From positions 42,905,364-42,969,363 of the forward strand of contig NC_052349.1 of assembly GCF_009727055.1 (NCBI RefSeq): a stretch of DNA of 64,000 nt. The letters run 5' to 3'. Below the pieces are notes generated by a model. That model did not search any database. It was given only the letters and a program-made list of their open reading frames with translations, and was not told the origin of the DNA. Positions 32,386 to 44,604 of the stretch are shown one piece after another. Position numbers and translations under genes: made by a program. Numbering within the stretch: the first letter of the stretch is position 1; every line of letters starts with the position of its first letter. The DNA is from Benincasa hispida (taxonomy: Eukaryota; Streptophyta; Magnoliopsida; Cucurbitales; Cucurbitaceae).

Positions 32386-34010
32386 AACTTTCACTTGGAC
32401 TAAAAATCTAGTGAGTTTACATATAAATACAATAAACTAGGGCATCAGATACCCATGAATTCTCCCACTTGCCCTAGATTTATAAGTCTCGTAGTCCTAG
32501 TCCGACTAGGTGACACTCGAACACTTTAACCGTGAGGGTATTTGTAAATGGATCAGTTAAATTGTCTTCTGAGGCGATTTTCATGAAAATCATGTCTCCT
32601 TGGTGTACTATCTACCTGATCAGATGGTACTTGCGTTCGATGTGTTTCTCGCACTTATGGCTTCTCGATTCTTTTGAATTAGCAACTGTTCTACTGTTAT
32701 CACAATAGATATCGCTTCTTTCTCTATTTCACATTAGCTACTTACTTCGCTTCCATGGTGGAATCAACAATATAACTATTCGTTATACTCCTATAGCTCC
32801 TCCATTTACAGTGAACACTGATCCCGAAGTTGATTTCTATGAATCAATATCGGTTTGAAAATCAGAGTCAATGTATCCTATAAGGATCAGATCCTTGGCA
32901 CCACACACAAGCATATAATCCCTCGTTCTCCAAAAATACTTGAAGATGTTCTTAACAGCGGTCCAATGATCATATCCAGGATTGGGCTGAAACTTACTGA
33001 CTATTCCAATGGCATAGCGTATGTCTGGGCATGTACACAACATGACATATATCAAACTCCCAACTGATGATGCACAAGGAATTCGTTTCATAACCTCAAC
33101 TTCTTAAGGTTCCTTAGGACATTATTCCTTAGGCAAATGAATTATGTGTCTAAAAGGTAACAAACCTCTCTTGGAATTTTGCGTCTTATATCTAAACAAC
33201 ATCTTGTCTATATAAGATGCCTCAGATAAGGCTGGCGCTCTGTTCTTGCGATTCCGAACTATAGAATTTCAAGAACATATTGAACATCTCCCAAATATTT
33301 CATTTGAAGCTATGATGCTGGCCATCTTTTAACGTCAGCAAGGAATTCTACATTATTCCCAATGAGTAGGATATCATCAATATATAATACCAGAAAGACT
33401 ACAGTCTTGTTGACAATTTTTTTGTAAACACAAAGTACGTCAACGTTCTATTTAAAGCCAAATATTTGATCACAGTGTCAAATCTTATATTCTAAGATAG
33501 AGATGCTTATTTCAATTCATAAATGGATCGTTTGAGCTTGCAAACATTTTTCTCTTGATCTTGTTCAATGAATCCCCCTAACTGAGACATATAGATAATC
33601 ACTTTAAGATAGCCATTCAGAAAAACTGTCCTGATATCCATTTTCCATATTTCATAATCATAAAAGGCAACAATGGACAAGAGTATTCTAATTGACTTAA
33701 TCATGGCAACTAGAGAGAAGGTTGGGTAAACCCTTTTGCCATGAATCGATCTTTGTAGGTCTGTATCTTACCAGCTTGGTCTCGTTTTCTTTTGTAGACT
33801 CATTTACAACAAATAGATTTTACCCCATATGGTTAATCTACAACTTCCCAGACTAAATTGTGGTACATTGACTCCATTTCGAGGTCCATGACTTTTATCC
33901 AGTGGTCTCGATCTACATTTTCTATTGTCTGTTTAAAGATTAATGGATCCTCTAAGCCATCATCAGGTATGACAACCTGAGTTTCTATCAAACCCATGAA
34001 ACAGTCAGGC
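32386..34010 (-). pseudogene. Element B reverse transcriptase and RNase H
   Basis: Minus-strand blocks in order: KSICCKWVYKRKRDQ (near 33820), the TAFLNG-type block (33507-33704: DIRTVFLNGYLK), SVGSLIYVMLCTCPDIRYAI (33091 down) and GYIDSDFQTDID (the first RNase H Asp). Then come IYCDNSRTVANSKESR, HIERKYHLIR and DNLTDPFTNTLT near 32500-32710. Several frameshifts and stops separate them. Purine-rich stretches (GGGCAAGTGGGAG near 32465 and CCAAGTGAAAG next to the LTR) are candidate polypurine tracts for plus-strand priming. Confidence 0.75.
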
Positions 34011-35480
34011 TGTTGAACATTCCTCTAACTATGTCAAGGCACTCTCAACTCTTGAGAAATATGTGACTGACCAGATGTACCAATTTCATCAACAACTCTT
34101 GTTGATGGACTAGCTTGATCAATAACTCTTGTTGGTCTCTTTGAAGTTTCCTTGGACATTTCATTCAATACTAGTTTACTACGAGGTTGATGATTTCTTG
34201 TTTGGTCTTCCTCCAAGAATGTAGTATTTGTCGATACAAATATTTTATCATCTTGAGGATCATAAAATAGACCATCTTTTATTTCTTTGGAGTATCCTAT
34301 AAATAGGCATACTTTTGAATGGCATTCTAGTTTCTTCAAATTCTACACTAGCACGTGTGTGGGGCATCCCCAAATCCTGAAGTGACGTAAACTACCTTTA
34401 CGCCTTCTCCCTAACTTATATGATGTTACAAAAACACTTTTTGAGGGAACCATATTCAAAATATATACTGTAGTCTATACTACATATTTCTAAAATGATT
34501 TAGACAACTAAGCATAACTCATCATTCAACGAACCATGTCTAACAGGGTTCTATTTCTCCTTTCCACTACACCATTTTGTTGAAGTATACCGGGTGCTGT
34601 GAGTTGAAACTGAATCCCGTATTGTACCAAGTAGTCCTAGAATTTCAAGTCCATATACTCACCACTTCGATCTTATTGAAGTGTTTTAATCTTTTTACCT
34701 AATAGGTTCTCAACCTCTACCTTGTACTCCTTGAACTTTTCAAAAGTTTCAAACTTACGATGGATTAGGTAAACATAGTCATATCTAGAATAGTCATCAA
34801 TAAATTTGATGAAATATTCAAATCCTCCTCGAGCCTTAACATTCATTGGATCACAAAGATCTGAATGTACGAGCTCTAAGAGTTCTTTAGCTTTAAGACC
34901 TTTTCCCGAATTTGGTCATCTTACCCTCAAGACAAGATTCACACAGAGGTAACGAGTTGTCTTCTAACTGATTTAGAAGTCCACTTTTAAACAATCTATC
35001 AATCCTATTTAGATTTATGTGGCCAAGTCTTAAGTGCCAAAGATAGGCATTAGGATAAATTTTTTGCCTCTTATTTTGAGTTTCAACCATTTTAAACATC
35101 TCTATATTCAAAATAGCTTTTGTCCCAGTTCGTTTTAACACATATAAGTTGATTTCTAGTTTTGTAGAACATGTTTTAATATCTTTTGAGATAATGAATG
35201 CTACACTAATGTCAAAAAAAGACTTTATACCTTTGTTAAGAAAACAGGAGATAGATATTAAATTCCTCCTCATAGCAGGAACATAAAATACATTTTCAAG
35301 CAAAATAAATCTATCTCCAACAAACAACTTCATATCTCCCACTACTTCAACTGAAACAACTTCTCTGGTCTCTACCTTAAAGGTTGTCTCGCCTTCTGTA
35401 AACTGCCTCCAAGAACTGATTTCTTGAGTGAAAGTGCAAATATGATTAACGGCCCCTAAATCTACTATCTAGGTTAATTT
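34011..35480 (-). pseudogene. Element B protease, GAG-pre-integrase and integrase
   Basis: The protease motif near 35460 reads IVDLGAVNHIC where copia proteases usually have D-S/T-G-A, so the catalytic triplet is altered. The GAG-pre-integrase part follows (35342-34893: YLWHLRLGHINLNRI then CESCLEGKMTKF, a zinc-binding HH-CC layout). Integrase blocks include HSDLCDP, FIDDYSRYDYVYL and NGVVERRNRTLLDMVR, with the middle catalytic region damaged by a stop and a lost residue. The C-terminal part (34339-34034) contains CHSKVCLFIGYSKE. Confidence 0.75.
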
Positions 35481-35544
35481 ATCATTTTTCACGAAACATG
35501 TTTCAACAACGAGTAAATCACATTTATTTGTTGTGTTTTCTCAT

Positions 35545-35967
35545 CTATGCAGTATTGTTTATTATCTTCAACACATCTAGAACATGTTTGCTAACAGAGA
35601 TTTCATCCTTGATTTTGAGGTTATAAACATTATCAAATGTATCGTGCATGATAGATTGCTCATACAATGTCTGCAATAAATCCATGATATCTTTAGCGGA
35701 GACCATGCTCTCGTATGTCTTAGCTAGTATATCTGATATGCTCGCTAAGATATAGATTCGGGCTTTATCATTCACCCTAATCCATCTATCATAAGCATTC
35801 CAAAAAGTTTGGTTTTCAGATGAACTGGGAGGTAGAAGACATTCCTCATTTAAAACAAACTTTAAATTATCATTTGCTAGTATTTCGTTTATATTTGATT
35901 TCCCTGTTGAATAACTTTTACCATTAAACTTATTGAAAGCGAGTGTTTGTTTAGAAGAATTCGACAT
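35545..35967 (-). pseudogene. Element B gag (N-terminal part)
   Basis: The 140-residue frame starts MSNSSKQTLAFNKFNGKSYS, contains WNAYDRWIRVNDKARIYILA and continues AKDIMDLLQTLYEQ. This is the usual copia gag (UBN2-type) pattern of plant elements. The downstream zinc knuckle is not found before the protease block, so gag is truncated. The start is 2.5 kb from the primer site. Confidence 0.7.
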
Positions 35968-38448
35968 GTTGAAAATTTAAACAAATTCTATTAGTAAATT
36001 GCTTTTAAACCCAATCAAAATTTTATTAAAAGCAATAATGTACCCAAATTTTATTATTTATTTGTAACGATACTTTAATGAGTCAGAATAAATGCCACTG
36101 AGGGGTAGTCAAATACTCATTCACTGAAGCAAGACATTCTTGACTAAATACTAATACCATAATAACTCTTTATTTCTATAGTCATTTAGTTATCATTTTC
36201 AGTCAAAAACTTACTAACACTTAGTAACTCTTGTAAATATAACCCTCTATTTTTCAAATTTCATAGAATGGTATCATTAAGCTTCTGAATTATAAGACAA
36301 TGTTGAAGATAGAACTAAGAAACCCTATTCATTTCTGAAGTTTGTGGTGTTCTGATCCCCATGAAGCAACTCTCCAAATGGGTGGTCTCCTAAAAACAAT
36401 ACGCAAGCAGAACATGAGAATCTCACGGTGCAACCTAATGAAGGAAACTACAAGATATGTTGACACATTTCCTTCACCCATTTACTATGAACTACTTCCC
36501 CTGTTCATCTTTCTATTGACTCATGCAAACACTTTTCGAATGGAGCAGTCACGGTAAAAGCGACACAAAGTCGAGCATGGACCTCATGGTGTAAACTTTT
36601 AGGAACATGAGATCTAAAAACAATATATCGTATATATTATTATTAATCTCCCACTAAAGTGTTCTATTTGTTTCGGGTAAATGTTTATATAAGAATATAT
36701 TTCGGCTAATTAAATATACCCTAAGTCTAGGTGATAGATCCATGTATAACTCTTATACTGGATTTTAACCTATGATGTCTAGGTGATAAGCCTTTTAAAA
36801 CCACACATCACTCACGCATGCTCAAGTTAACTAACTCAAACGCCAGCTCGATCCCTAGGTAGCAAGTGTTCCGTAAACCATTAACTTAAATAGCTTCACC
36901 TTAGACAGGATCTTGCCAGATGACTTATTTTTGTAACCACTAGTTTTACAAGATATCAACCTATTTTAATTATTAAAATAGGATTTTTTGGATTTTGTTA
37001 ACCCTAAATGAGCATGTCTTTATCTTTGTTATAGATTTTAAAGTCTATCTCCTTTTATAACACTTATAAAAAAGAAAATTAACCTATAACATGAATTTAA
37101 CATGCTTTATATAATAATTATATTATCATCATTTTTCAAAAAACTTCAATTGGTACAAGCAAGAAATACGCCAATTCGACAGCCTTTTAAGGGGTGGGTG
37201 GAGGGTGGACGATTTCAAAGTGAACTCCCATTCATTAGATAGAGAAGATTGCCAAGACTTCGTGATAAATAGTCCTCAAAACAACAATTCAGTTCAATTT
37301 AAATCGACTAATCTGATATATTTTTCACCTTAATAAGAGTATGCTTATGTTTTTACTTTATGAATATGATATTTTCTGAGTATTTCTAATAATATCGAAT
37401 ATTCTTATTTTTGTTTTACATAATTCCGGATACAATCTCGTATTTTTTTATCTTCTTGTAAACCATCGAAATATTTTTGGGGGTGTGCAAACCAAAGAGA
37501 ATGATGCCCTTGGGTTGCACCAAGTCTAAGACCAAGTGGATTTATTTTTTGATAACTGTAAACATTCTCAAATAGGCTTTTTTCTTGGTATACCTTATCT
37601 ATCCGGGAGATGTTTTTTATTTGCATTCACACCTTTTGGAAAGAGCCGCTAAATCAAGTTCTGCTTTAGGTGAAGGAAGTATGACTTCTTTACCAATAGT
37701 TGATTTCTAGGTGTAGTACTTCTTCCCCTCTGCTACCTATTTTTACTAGTGGAGTAGGGTTGACTTAATCCATAGGTTATACCTTTTGTTTAATACTAGA
37801 ATCGACAATTAAAGCATCCATTCCATGCAATAATATAACAACTTATATTATAACTCATAGAACCCTAAACATGCATACTATACATTATAACACTTATAAC
37901 ATACTTTGCATGTATGCTACATGCTTATCCTATGGTGGAATTTGACATCTACATGGCATACAATATGCACACAGTAGATAAATTATTTAATCCATAAATT
38001 CACAATGTATAATTAAATAAACCACACTAAAATGGACCCGTTTTGGCATAGTAAACAAGCTTAACACTAAATTATTACAATAATAACTTGAAGATTGACT
38101 TGAATAGCTCTAAACTCTTCCAAACGGCCCGAACCAAATGAAACAGCTTGAACCAGACTTCGCTCCTCGGATAATGCTTACTCGCTCATTGATGCTCGAG
38201 CACCAATTCTCTATTTTGGTTTCAGCTTGTACTTTGCTCTGAACGTCTTAAAATTACAGCTTAATTTCAACTCTAATAACTCTCAACAAATTACAGACTC
38301 TTCTTCACACATTAAAGCCCATAAATCATCGGACAGTTACAATAATTATTACAACCCGGAAGAGAAAAAAAATGCCAAATTCTGAAACTATCCATTTTAG
38401 TACACATACATTCATCACATGAATAAATACCCACGAATTTCAAAATTA
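35968..38448 (-). other. Untranslated leader of element B
   Basis: The 2.5 kb between the primer site and gag has no conserved coding motif. Frames at 36342-36557 and 37405-37626 show no domain. A long leader is unusual but known in large plant LTR elements; a nested insertion here cannot be excluded. Confidence 0.5.
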
Positions 38449-38461
38449 GGCTCTGATTCTA
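38449..38461 (-). promoter_or_regulatory. Primer-binding site of element B
   Basis: On the minus strand TAGAATCAGAGCC follows the LTR end (GTTTCA) after a few bases. It matches the initiator-tRNA-Met primer site TGGTATCAGAGCC with two changes, which fits copia elements and fixes the element's orientation. Confidence 0.7.
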
Positions 38462-38466
38462 CTAGT

Positions 38467-40575
38467 TGAAACGTGCACATGCACAATGGAAGTAAAACAG
38501 ATCTTTAGTACTCTAATTATGCTAATTTATAGGGAATATGTATGCAAATAAATGTTAAAAAAAAAGTTAGAGAATACAACTTTTGTAGCTCCAAATTGAC
38601 CACCAATTCTGCTCCAATCTCTTTACAAATTAGCTGTAAACCACCACGAGAGTCTTCCCGACTATTCTACGACCATAGAATGGGATGGTAGGTACTAAAA
38701 TTGGGATGAATTTTGTATAGAAATTGAGAGAGAATTGAGGACTTAATTTCTAAAAATCTTTTAGAATCTCTAAATTACCAAGAAGAATTTGTTTTACAAC
38801 TAAGTTGAAATTCATCAAAATGACCAAGAAACTTTAATCTCTATCAAAGCATCCTATTTATAGAGCAATTACATATAATTTATCTAAAACTAAGTTTACC
38901 AAATTTTGACACTTAAAATGCACTCAATTTTGGGATAAGTATCATTTTGTGGAATCAACACTTCGTCAAATAAATTACTTACTAATTCATTAAAAGTTGG
39001 ATTTTCCACTAAAATTTATTCTTGGATATTTCCACTAAGTGAAGTCAACATTTTGACTTTTGACTATTTTGAAGTCAACGTTTGACTTTTGTCAAATTTT
39101 AATTAAATACAATTTTAATTCAAAATTAATTCAAAACTAATTTTGAAATTTTCTACTTAGTGAAGTCAACTTTTGACCTTTGACCTTCAAAGCTTGGTGA
39201 AGTCAACAGTTGACTTTGACCACCTTTGATTAATTTCGTTCAAAATTAATTCAAATAATTAATTTTAAATTAAAATAATATTAAATAATTAATTAGACAA
39301 TTTAGTTAATTTAATTTAAAATTCAATTATTAAATCCAACACTAATCTCGATGAATCCTTATTCATATTTTGATATTTAAATCTTATTTAAATATCTCCA
39401 ACTCTCTCTTTATCATTTAATTTCAAATTGAATAATGTGTCGTTAAACATATCACATATATTTAACACTTATTCCATAATTTGAATATTAACATTTCAAA
39501 CTCACTCGTCATACTGTTCTAAGGTATAGTCCGATATGAGTTAATATGGGGATCTAATAGATCTACAGATCATGAGCTCCAACCATTTGAGATTAATCGA
39601 CTAAACTCTTAATTTAATTAACCAACATTCGTTAACTACTAGGACACTCCACTAAAGCCCATTAACTGCACTCTCTTAACTGTAGATATATTTCTGTCAA
39701 CATGATTTAACCATGATTAGTAAGTTGATCCTTCACAAATTGTTCGTAATTATAGTAGGGTCAAAATTACCGTTTTACCCCTGTAATACATCTTGGTCCT
39801 TAAGTCTCCACTAATCCACTAATGAATAATTGGTGTGTGGTCCTATCATTAAATCGAATTCCTCTCAATCATAAAAAGGGTGGGGTCCCTTGTTCAAGAC
39901 TAGGAGTCAATACTTAAGGAAACAACAAATCTACTAACCCTGAAATCGGGTAGTAGTGAGTTCCATCTTGTAGAACAGTCCTTAGCTATCTACTTGGTCT
40001 TACCCCTAAAATGGGAGGCTTATTGAGACAGTGCTATTGAGCTGCTCTCACCCATGTAGATTAAAGGATAATCCCGTATAAACAGGAGTTGATAGTTAGC
40101 TCATGATTAAGATCGAGTTACCTTAGGTCATAGAATTGAAACAGGCAATTTTAAAAGTAAACAGTATTGTAAAGAAAAGTGACTATTTCATGGTTCGGAC
40201 TTATGCAAACATCTTTTGCATAGGATGCCCCCATTCGTATTCTCTACATGAACGATTTCAGGATCACATCATTTGTATTAAATACAAAGCAGTCTGCATC
40301 CATAGTGTCCCCATGATAAGCTACCCAACCCTATCCTTATACTTATAGATCGTTTTGGCTATATACTCAAACTTGGTCCACTTTTATGTCTCTACATAAG
40401 ATTCAAGTATTCATGTTATAGCTAGGGGTTCGTTAGTTTAATGGATTCAAGCTTTAACATATGCAATTTACATATTCAATAATAACTTTACTGAATAAAC
40501 CTCAATAACATCTTTATTACAAATAGAATATGTTTAATGTTTACAAACTGCGAGTTTTAGGACATACAACCCACA
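38467..40575 (-). repeat. Right (5') LTR of element B
   Basis: The 2.1-kb LTR reads on the minus strand from TGTGGGTTGTATGTCC (40575) to CACGTTTCA (38467). It matches the two parts of the left LTR throughout. The 100 bp to its right (40576-40675) still match the region preceding the left LTR (GGGCATCAGATACCC, GAGTTTACATATA), so sequence from the 3' internal end of a second copy adjoins it. Confidence 0.8.
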
Positions 40576-40675
40576 AACTCCCACCTTGACTAAAACTCCA
40601 CTGAGTTTACATATACATATAATGTTGAGTGTGAAAGAATAAAATACAAATACAAAAACTAGGGCATCAGATACC
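40576..40675 (-). repeat. 3' internal tail of a second element-B-type copy
   Basis: On the minus strand this piece reads GGGTATCTGATGCCCTAG, passes through TAAACTCAGTGGAG and ends in the purine-rich AAGGTGGGAG just before the LTR. It corresponds to 32386-32455 of element B apart from an extra 30 bp or so. Confidence 0.65.
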
Positions 40676-41650
40676 CTTGAGTTGGAGTCCTTTGGGATGG
40701 ATGACAACAATTGGTAGGAAAAGAGAAAACATACTGAAAGGTTGGTGGAGTGGGTGGACGTAGGGATTTTGGTTGTTGAGTGGCATATGGGAATTCAATC
40801 CCATTGAAGATGACATGGCAACATATGTATCTTCGACCTTGAAAATTAAGACAAATGTATCCTATGTATGATACATCATAGCCAAGGAAGGTGCATTTGA
40901 TAGTGTGGAATGCAAATTTATGAGATTGATAGGGTCAAAGACATGGGAAATAAGCACAATTAAACACTTTGAGAAATTGATAGTCAAGTTTGCAATAAAA
41001 AGTATTTTCAATGAAAGAGAAGCCATTTAAGGTGGAGGCATTTGTGGCAAAGGAGAAAGCTTCCCACCAGAATTTAACAAGTAAGGATACTTGAGCTAGA
41101 AGGGTAAGCACCATTTCAGCTATATGTCTATGTTTGCATCCGACCCTCTCCCATTTCAAATACCAAAGTGTTTGAGATAAGAAACTAAAGGTCCATATTC
41201 CCTTCCTCATTCAGTTTGAAGAGTTTTATTTCTTCTGTCAAATTCACTTTCAATGAGATTTTTGAATTGGAAGAAGGTAGCAAGTGCATCCACATTTCTT
41301 TTGAGAAGGAAATGTAGGTTACCCTCGTATAATCATAAAGGAAACTTATATAAAATATATAACCAACAACTGAAATAACTGCAGAAAAGCCCTAGCTACT
41401 GTAAACCAGTTCAAGATGAGTTGTGTGATATTAGGAGCACATTTAAAAGGTAAGCTATGAGATTTTCCATGTAGGAAAGCATCACAAAGAGGGAACTTCT
41501 CATTTGAATATTCAGATTACATGATTGAATAATAGATTTTAAAACTTTAAATGAGGGATGACCCAAATGTTGATGCCATACAAATTAACTAGACTTGGAG
41601 GACTGAGATGAAGACTAATAACACTTTAAAAGTGATATTTTTCTTAGCTT
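40676..41650 (-). pseudogene. Copia element A, 5' part: pre-integrase and integrase
   Basis: On the minus strand the region starts with HPSFKVLKSI near 41545 (GAG-pre-integrase). It continues to KHRHIAEMVLTLLAQ and LVKFWWEAFSFATNAS (41130-41030), typical of the copia integrase C-terminal half. Then come FNCAYFPCL and KCTFLGYDVSYIGYIC and a Pro/Thr-rich linker reaching 40676. The linker continues at 28378, so element B separates the two halves. Stops and frameshifts are frequent and gag and protease are absent. Confidence 0.75.
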
Positions 41651-41734
41651 AATTCAAGATCCTAATGCTATTTAATGTGTTGAATATGTTATTTTATAAG
41701 TATCAAGCACTCAAGAGGCAGAATCGAGCATAAG

Positions 41735-42067
41735 TGTAACGCCCTAGGCCCAGGATTCGGAATCCAGATTCGGCCCCTGATGGCCCCAACATTCCCTGCG
41801 ACTTGGCTATGTCATCCTCCCTTGCCTTGAATGCTTTGAAAATTCCCATGAGGTCACCTAACATAGGATTGACCCAAACTAAGCACGCTTAACTTTGGAG
41901 TTCTTATGATTGAGCCACCGAAAAGGAAGGTGCACCTTGTTGGTATAGGTAGTAACTTTCAATTCTTTTAAGCTTTTCTTAACCATACTTTCTTGTCCTC
42001 AAAATCCCTCTCATTCAGTTGTGATACCAGTTCATTCATGTACCCCTCCTGAATTTGGGTCGTTACA
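41735..42067. mobile_element. Short solo LTR, TGTAACG...CGTTACA
   Basis: The 333-bp unit starts TGTAACGCCCTAGG and ends TTTGGGTCGTTACA, with inverted ends of seven bases, as in many gypsy LTRs. Flanks ATAAG (41730-41734) and ATTAG (42068-42072) make an imperfect 5-bp duplication. No internal domains are present. The family is not known to me. Confidence 0.6.
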
Positions 42068-43384
42068 ATTAGGAAGCTTATGAAACTGAACGGACAAAAT
42101 CAGAGCCCTAACGAAGCAACCAGATGAAACGGAAGAGAAGGCATGCAAAATTACCGTTCTGCCCCTCAGGGCAGTGCCACAATGCCTCCCATGCACTACA
42201 GCATGGGGCTTGAAGGTAAAATATGCACATTTCGTGTAGCTCCGCGGCATTGCTTCTCAGCGTCGTGGCGTTCCAACCTGCTTTAAAGTGATTTCCCTGA
42301 ATTTTTAGGTCAATCAATCTTAGGCTTTCAGCCCCCAATCTGATTTTCTCTTCTCTTCTTCTTCCCTCTGTAATTCTTTCTTCTCTAGAGTATTTTATGA
42401 TTGTAAAGCTTGTCTTGGATCAGATTTTTGGCTAAGGTGAGTATACTAGCTTAGGGCTAGGTGAAACCCATTGTTTGATTTTGAAGATCAATGCTTAACT
42501 TCTAATTTTTATGAAATTTTTATGGTTCTTGGATTTGTTTTATATTCAATGCTTAGAATGTATGTTTGATTTGGCCAATCTTCATGTATTCATTGGTAAG
42601 ATAGAGTTTGATGCATGTTGTGCTTCACATTATTGTGTTAATTACTAAGAAGCTAATCCAAGCATTTGGGTGTGTTTTAATTTCTCTTTAGCTAAGGATT
42701 AATGCATAATATGTTTGTATGAATGTGTTGATTATGAGTAAATTCCAAAGCATGCTTGTGAGTAAATTTGTGGTGGTCTAGGATAGCTCTTTTTGCTTCA
42801 TTGCATTGCTAGGATAATCTAATAACACAATCGATTAGTAATTTTGGGACTTCTTGGGTTATTAATCGTCCTAGTGAAATCCCCTAGGCTTAATGCAAAT
42901 GTTTTGATATTTCTGGACGCTTATCAAACTCAATTTATCGAGCATCTAATTCAATTAAGAAATTAATTAATGCATTAAGGTGCTTAACTGGGTGTTCCAG
43001 GTTAGTAGGCTAGACACATTAATATCGGGGAATTCTTTTATCGAAATCTGATGATCAAATCAAACAATTGGGTGGATCATATTCTCTAAACTAGGCTCGT
43101 TTTACTTTCTTGCACTTTAATTTTCCGCAATTTACGTCCCCATTTTATTTTCCTCGCTTTAAATTCTCATCCATTACAACTCCCCCGTTACCACTTTAGC
43201 TAGAAATCCTAATTAGCTTGAAACTACATTAGTGCTTCCTGTGGATGGGCTCGATCTTACCACTTATACTTCATAGCAGTATAGATAGTAGTGATCGATA
43301 ATTATAAATATATTGATTAGCAGAGAGTAGTTTACGACGCCCATTTTCTAGTCATATCAAAGACTTATTGGAAGTAGAGAGAAT
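42068..43384 (+). repeat. Gypsy (Athila/Tat-type) LTR-like sequence
   Basis: Composition and phrases (TTCTGCCCCTCAGGGCAG, GGCTAAGGTGAGTA, CTTCCTGTGGATGGGCTCGA) resemble the LTR at 55540-56660 and LTRs of Athila/Tat elements in general. A GTGAGT splice-donor-like site follows GGCTAAG. No primer site follows before element C begins at 43385. The minus-strand frames at 42032-42338 are not considered genes. Confidence 0.45.
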
Positions 43385-43725
43385 TGATAGAATTAATCTA
43401 GACTTATATTCAAGGTGCATGAATTACATTTAATTAGATACATAAATAGTTGAGATTCAATGAATAGTTGAATACATGAATTACAAAATACATTGATGAA
43501 TGTTCATGTACTGGTAAAAAGTCACATGTATTTATATTTATCATTGATGTCTTTTGATTTATTTTCCTACTTGTATAAATATGTGTAGGATTTGTCATTT
43601 GTAAGCAAGCCAAGAAAATAAAGTAATATTCAAGTTCTAGTTTCTCCAATCTTGTGTGAGTAAGAGAACAATCTTCTTGTCTTATCTATTGAGTTGTATT
43701 GTGAGAGCCTACTTCGTTTCCAACA
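43385..43725 (+). repeat. 5' LTR of element C
   Basis: The 341-bp LTR has TG...CA ends. It includes TATAAATATGTGTAGG (near 43575), a likely TATA region, and AATAAAGTAATATTC (near 43617), a likely poly(A) signal. Confidence 0.85.
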
Positions 43726-43750
43726 AGTGATATCAAAGCTAAGATCAGAA

Positions 43751-44600
43751 ATGGCTTCAAGTGGTAACAAAATACAACCCCAACTTCCAAGATTCAGTGG
43801 GAAGAATTTAATCGATGGAATATTCAAATGAAAGTGTTATATGGCTCACAAGAATTGTGGGATATTGTTGAAAAAGGATACACTAAAGTTGAGAATCATA
43901 ATGAGCACACTAATCAACAACTAGCTGAGTTGAGAGAAAATTGTAAGAACGACAAGAAGGCTTTGTTCTTCATTTATCAAGCTGTTGATGAACATGTGTT
44001 CGAAAGAATTTCAACAGTTACTTCTGCAAAGGTGGCTTGGGATATTTTACAATCCACCTATCAAGGAGAATATAAGGAAAAGATGGTAAGACTACAAGCT
44101 CTCAAATTTGAATTTGATTGCATTAAAATGAAAGAGACCGAAACTGTTGAAGACTTTTTCAATCGTATTCTTGCGATTGTCAACAGTTTGAGAACAAATA
44201 GAGAAGAATTGGGTGATTAAAGAGTTGTTGAAAAGATTCTTAGAAGTATTTCAAGAAAGTTTGAGCATATTGTTATTGCAATTGAATAATCAAAAGATTT
44301 ATCTACACTATCAGTAAATAGCTTGATGGGTTTTCTTCAATCCCATGAGCTTAGATTGAAGCAATTTGATATTAATCCTGATGAAGCATTTTAGATGCAA
44401 ATTTCATTTAGAGGCGGTTCTCGTGGAAGACGTGGTGGTCGTGGCAGACAAGAAGGTGGAAGAAACTATGATAGTTGAAATGGTATGAATTCTGAAAATC
44501 AACATGAAAGCTCTTCTTCATCTCGAGGAAGAAAAGGTGGAAAAGGAAAAGGCTTTGGCAGAAATCAAGTAAGTGGTCATGGTAATTTTCTCACATTCAA
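43751..44600 (+). pseudogene. Element C gag
   Basis: The reading starts MASSGNKIQPQLPRFSGKN and continues after a frameshift in the 43828-44220 frame: LWDIVEKGY, WDILQSTYQGEYKEKMVRLQ and MKETETVEDFFNRIL. This is the UBN2-type copia gag. A TAA at 44218-44220 and several later stops break it. The tail is Gly/Arg-rich (RGGSRGRRGGRGR) but no zinc knuckle follows. Confidence 0.75.
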
Positions 44601-44604
44601 TGTT

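Larger units (their letters stand above)
28379..40575 (-). mobile_element. Ty1/copia element B with 2.1-kb LTRs, inserted in element A
   Basis: The right LTR (38467-40575) acts as the 5' LTR on the minus strand, followed by a primer site, a 2.5-kb leader, gag, protease, integrase, RT and RNase H. The left LTR (28379-32385) is the 3' LTR. The LTRs start TGTTGGGTTGTATG or TGTGGGTTGTATG and end CGTTTCA. The order protease-integrase-RT-RNase H defines copia. Without the solo LTR inside its left LTR the element is about 10.3 kb. All coding parts have stops or frameshifts. Confidence 0.8.
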
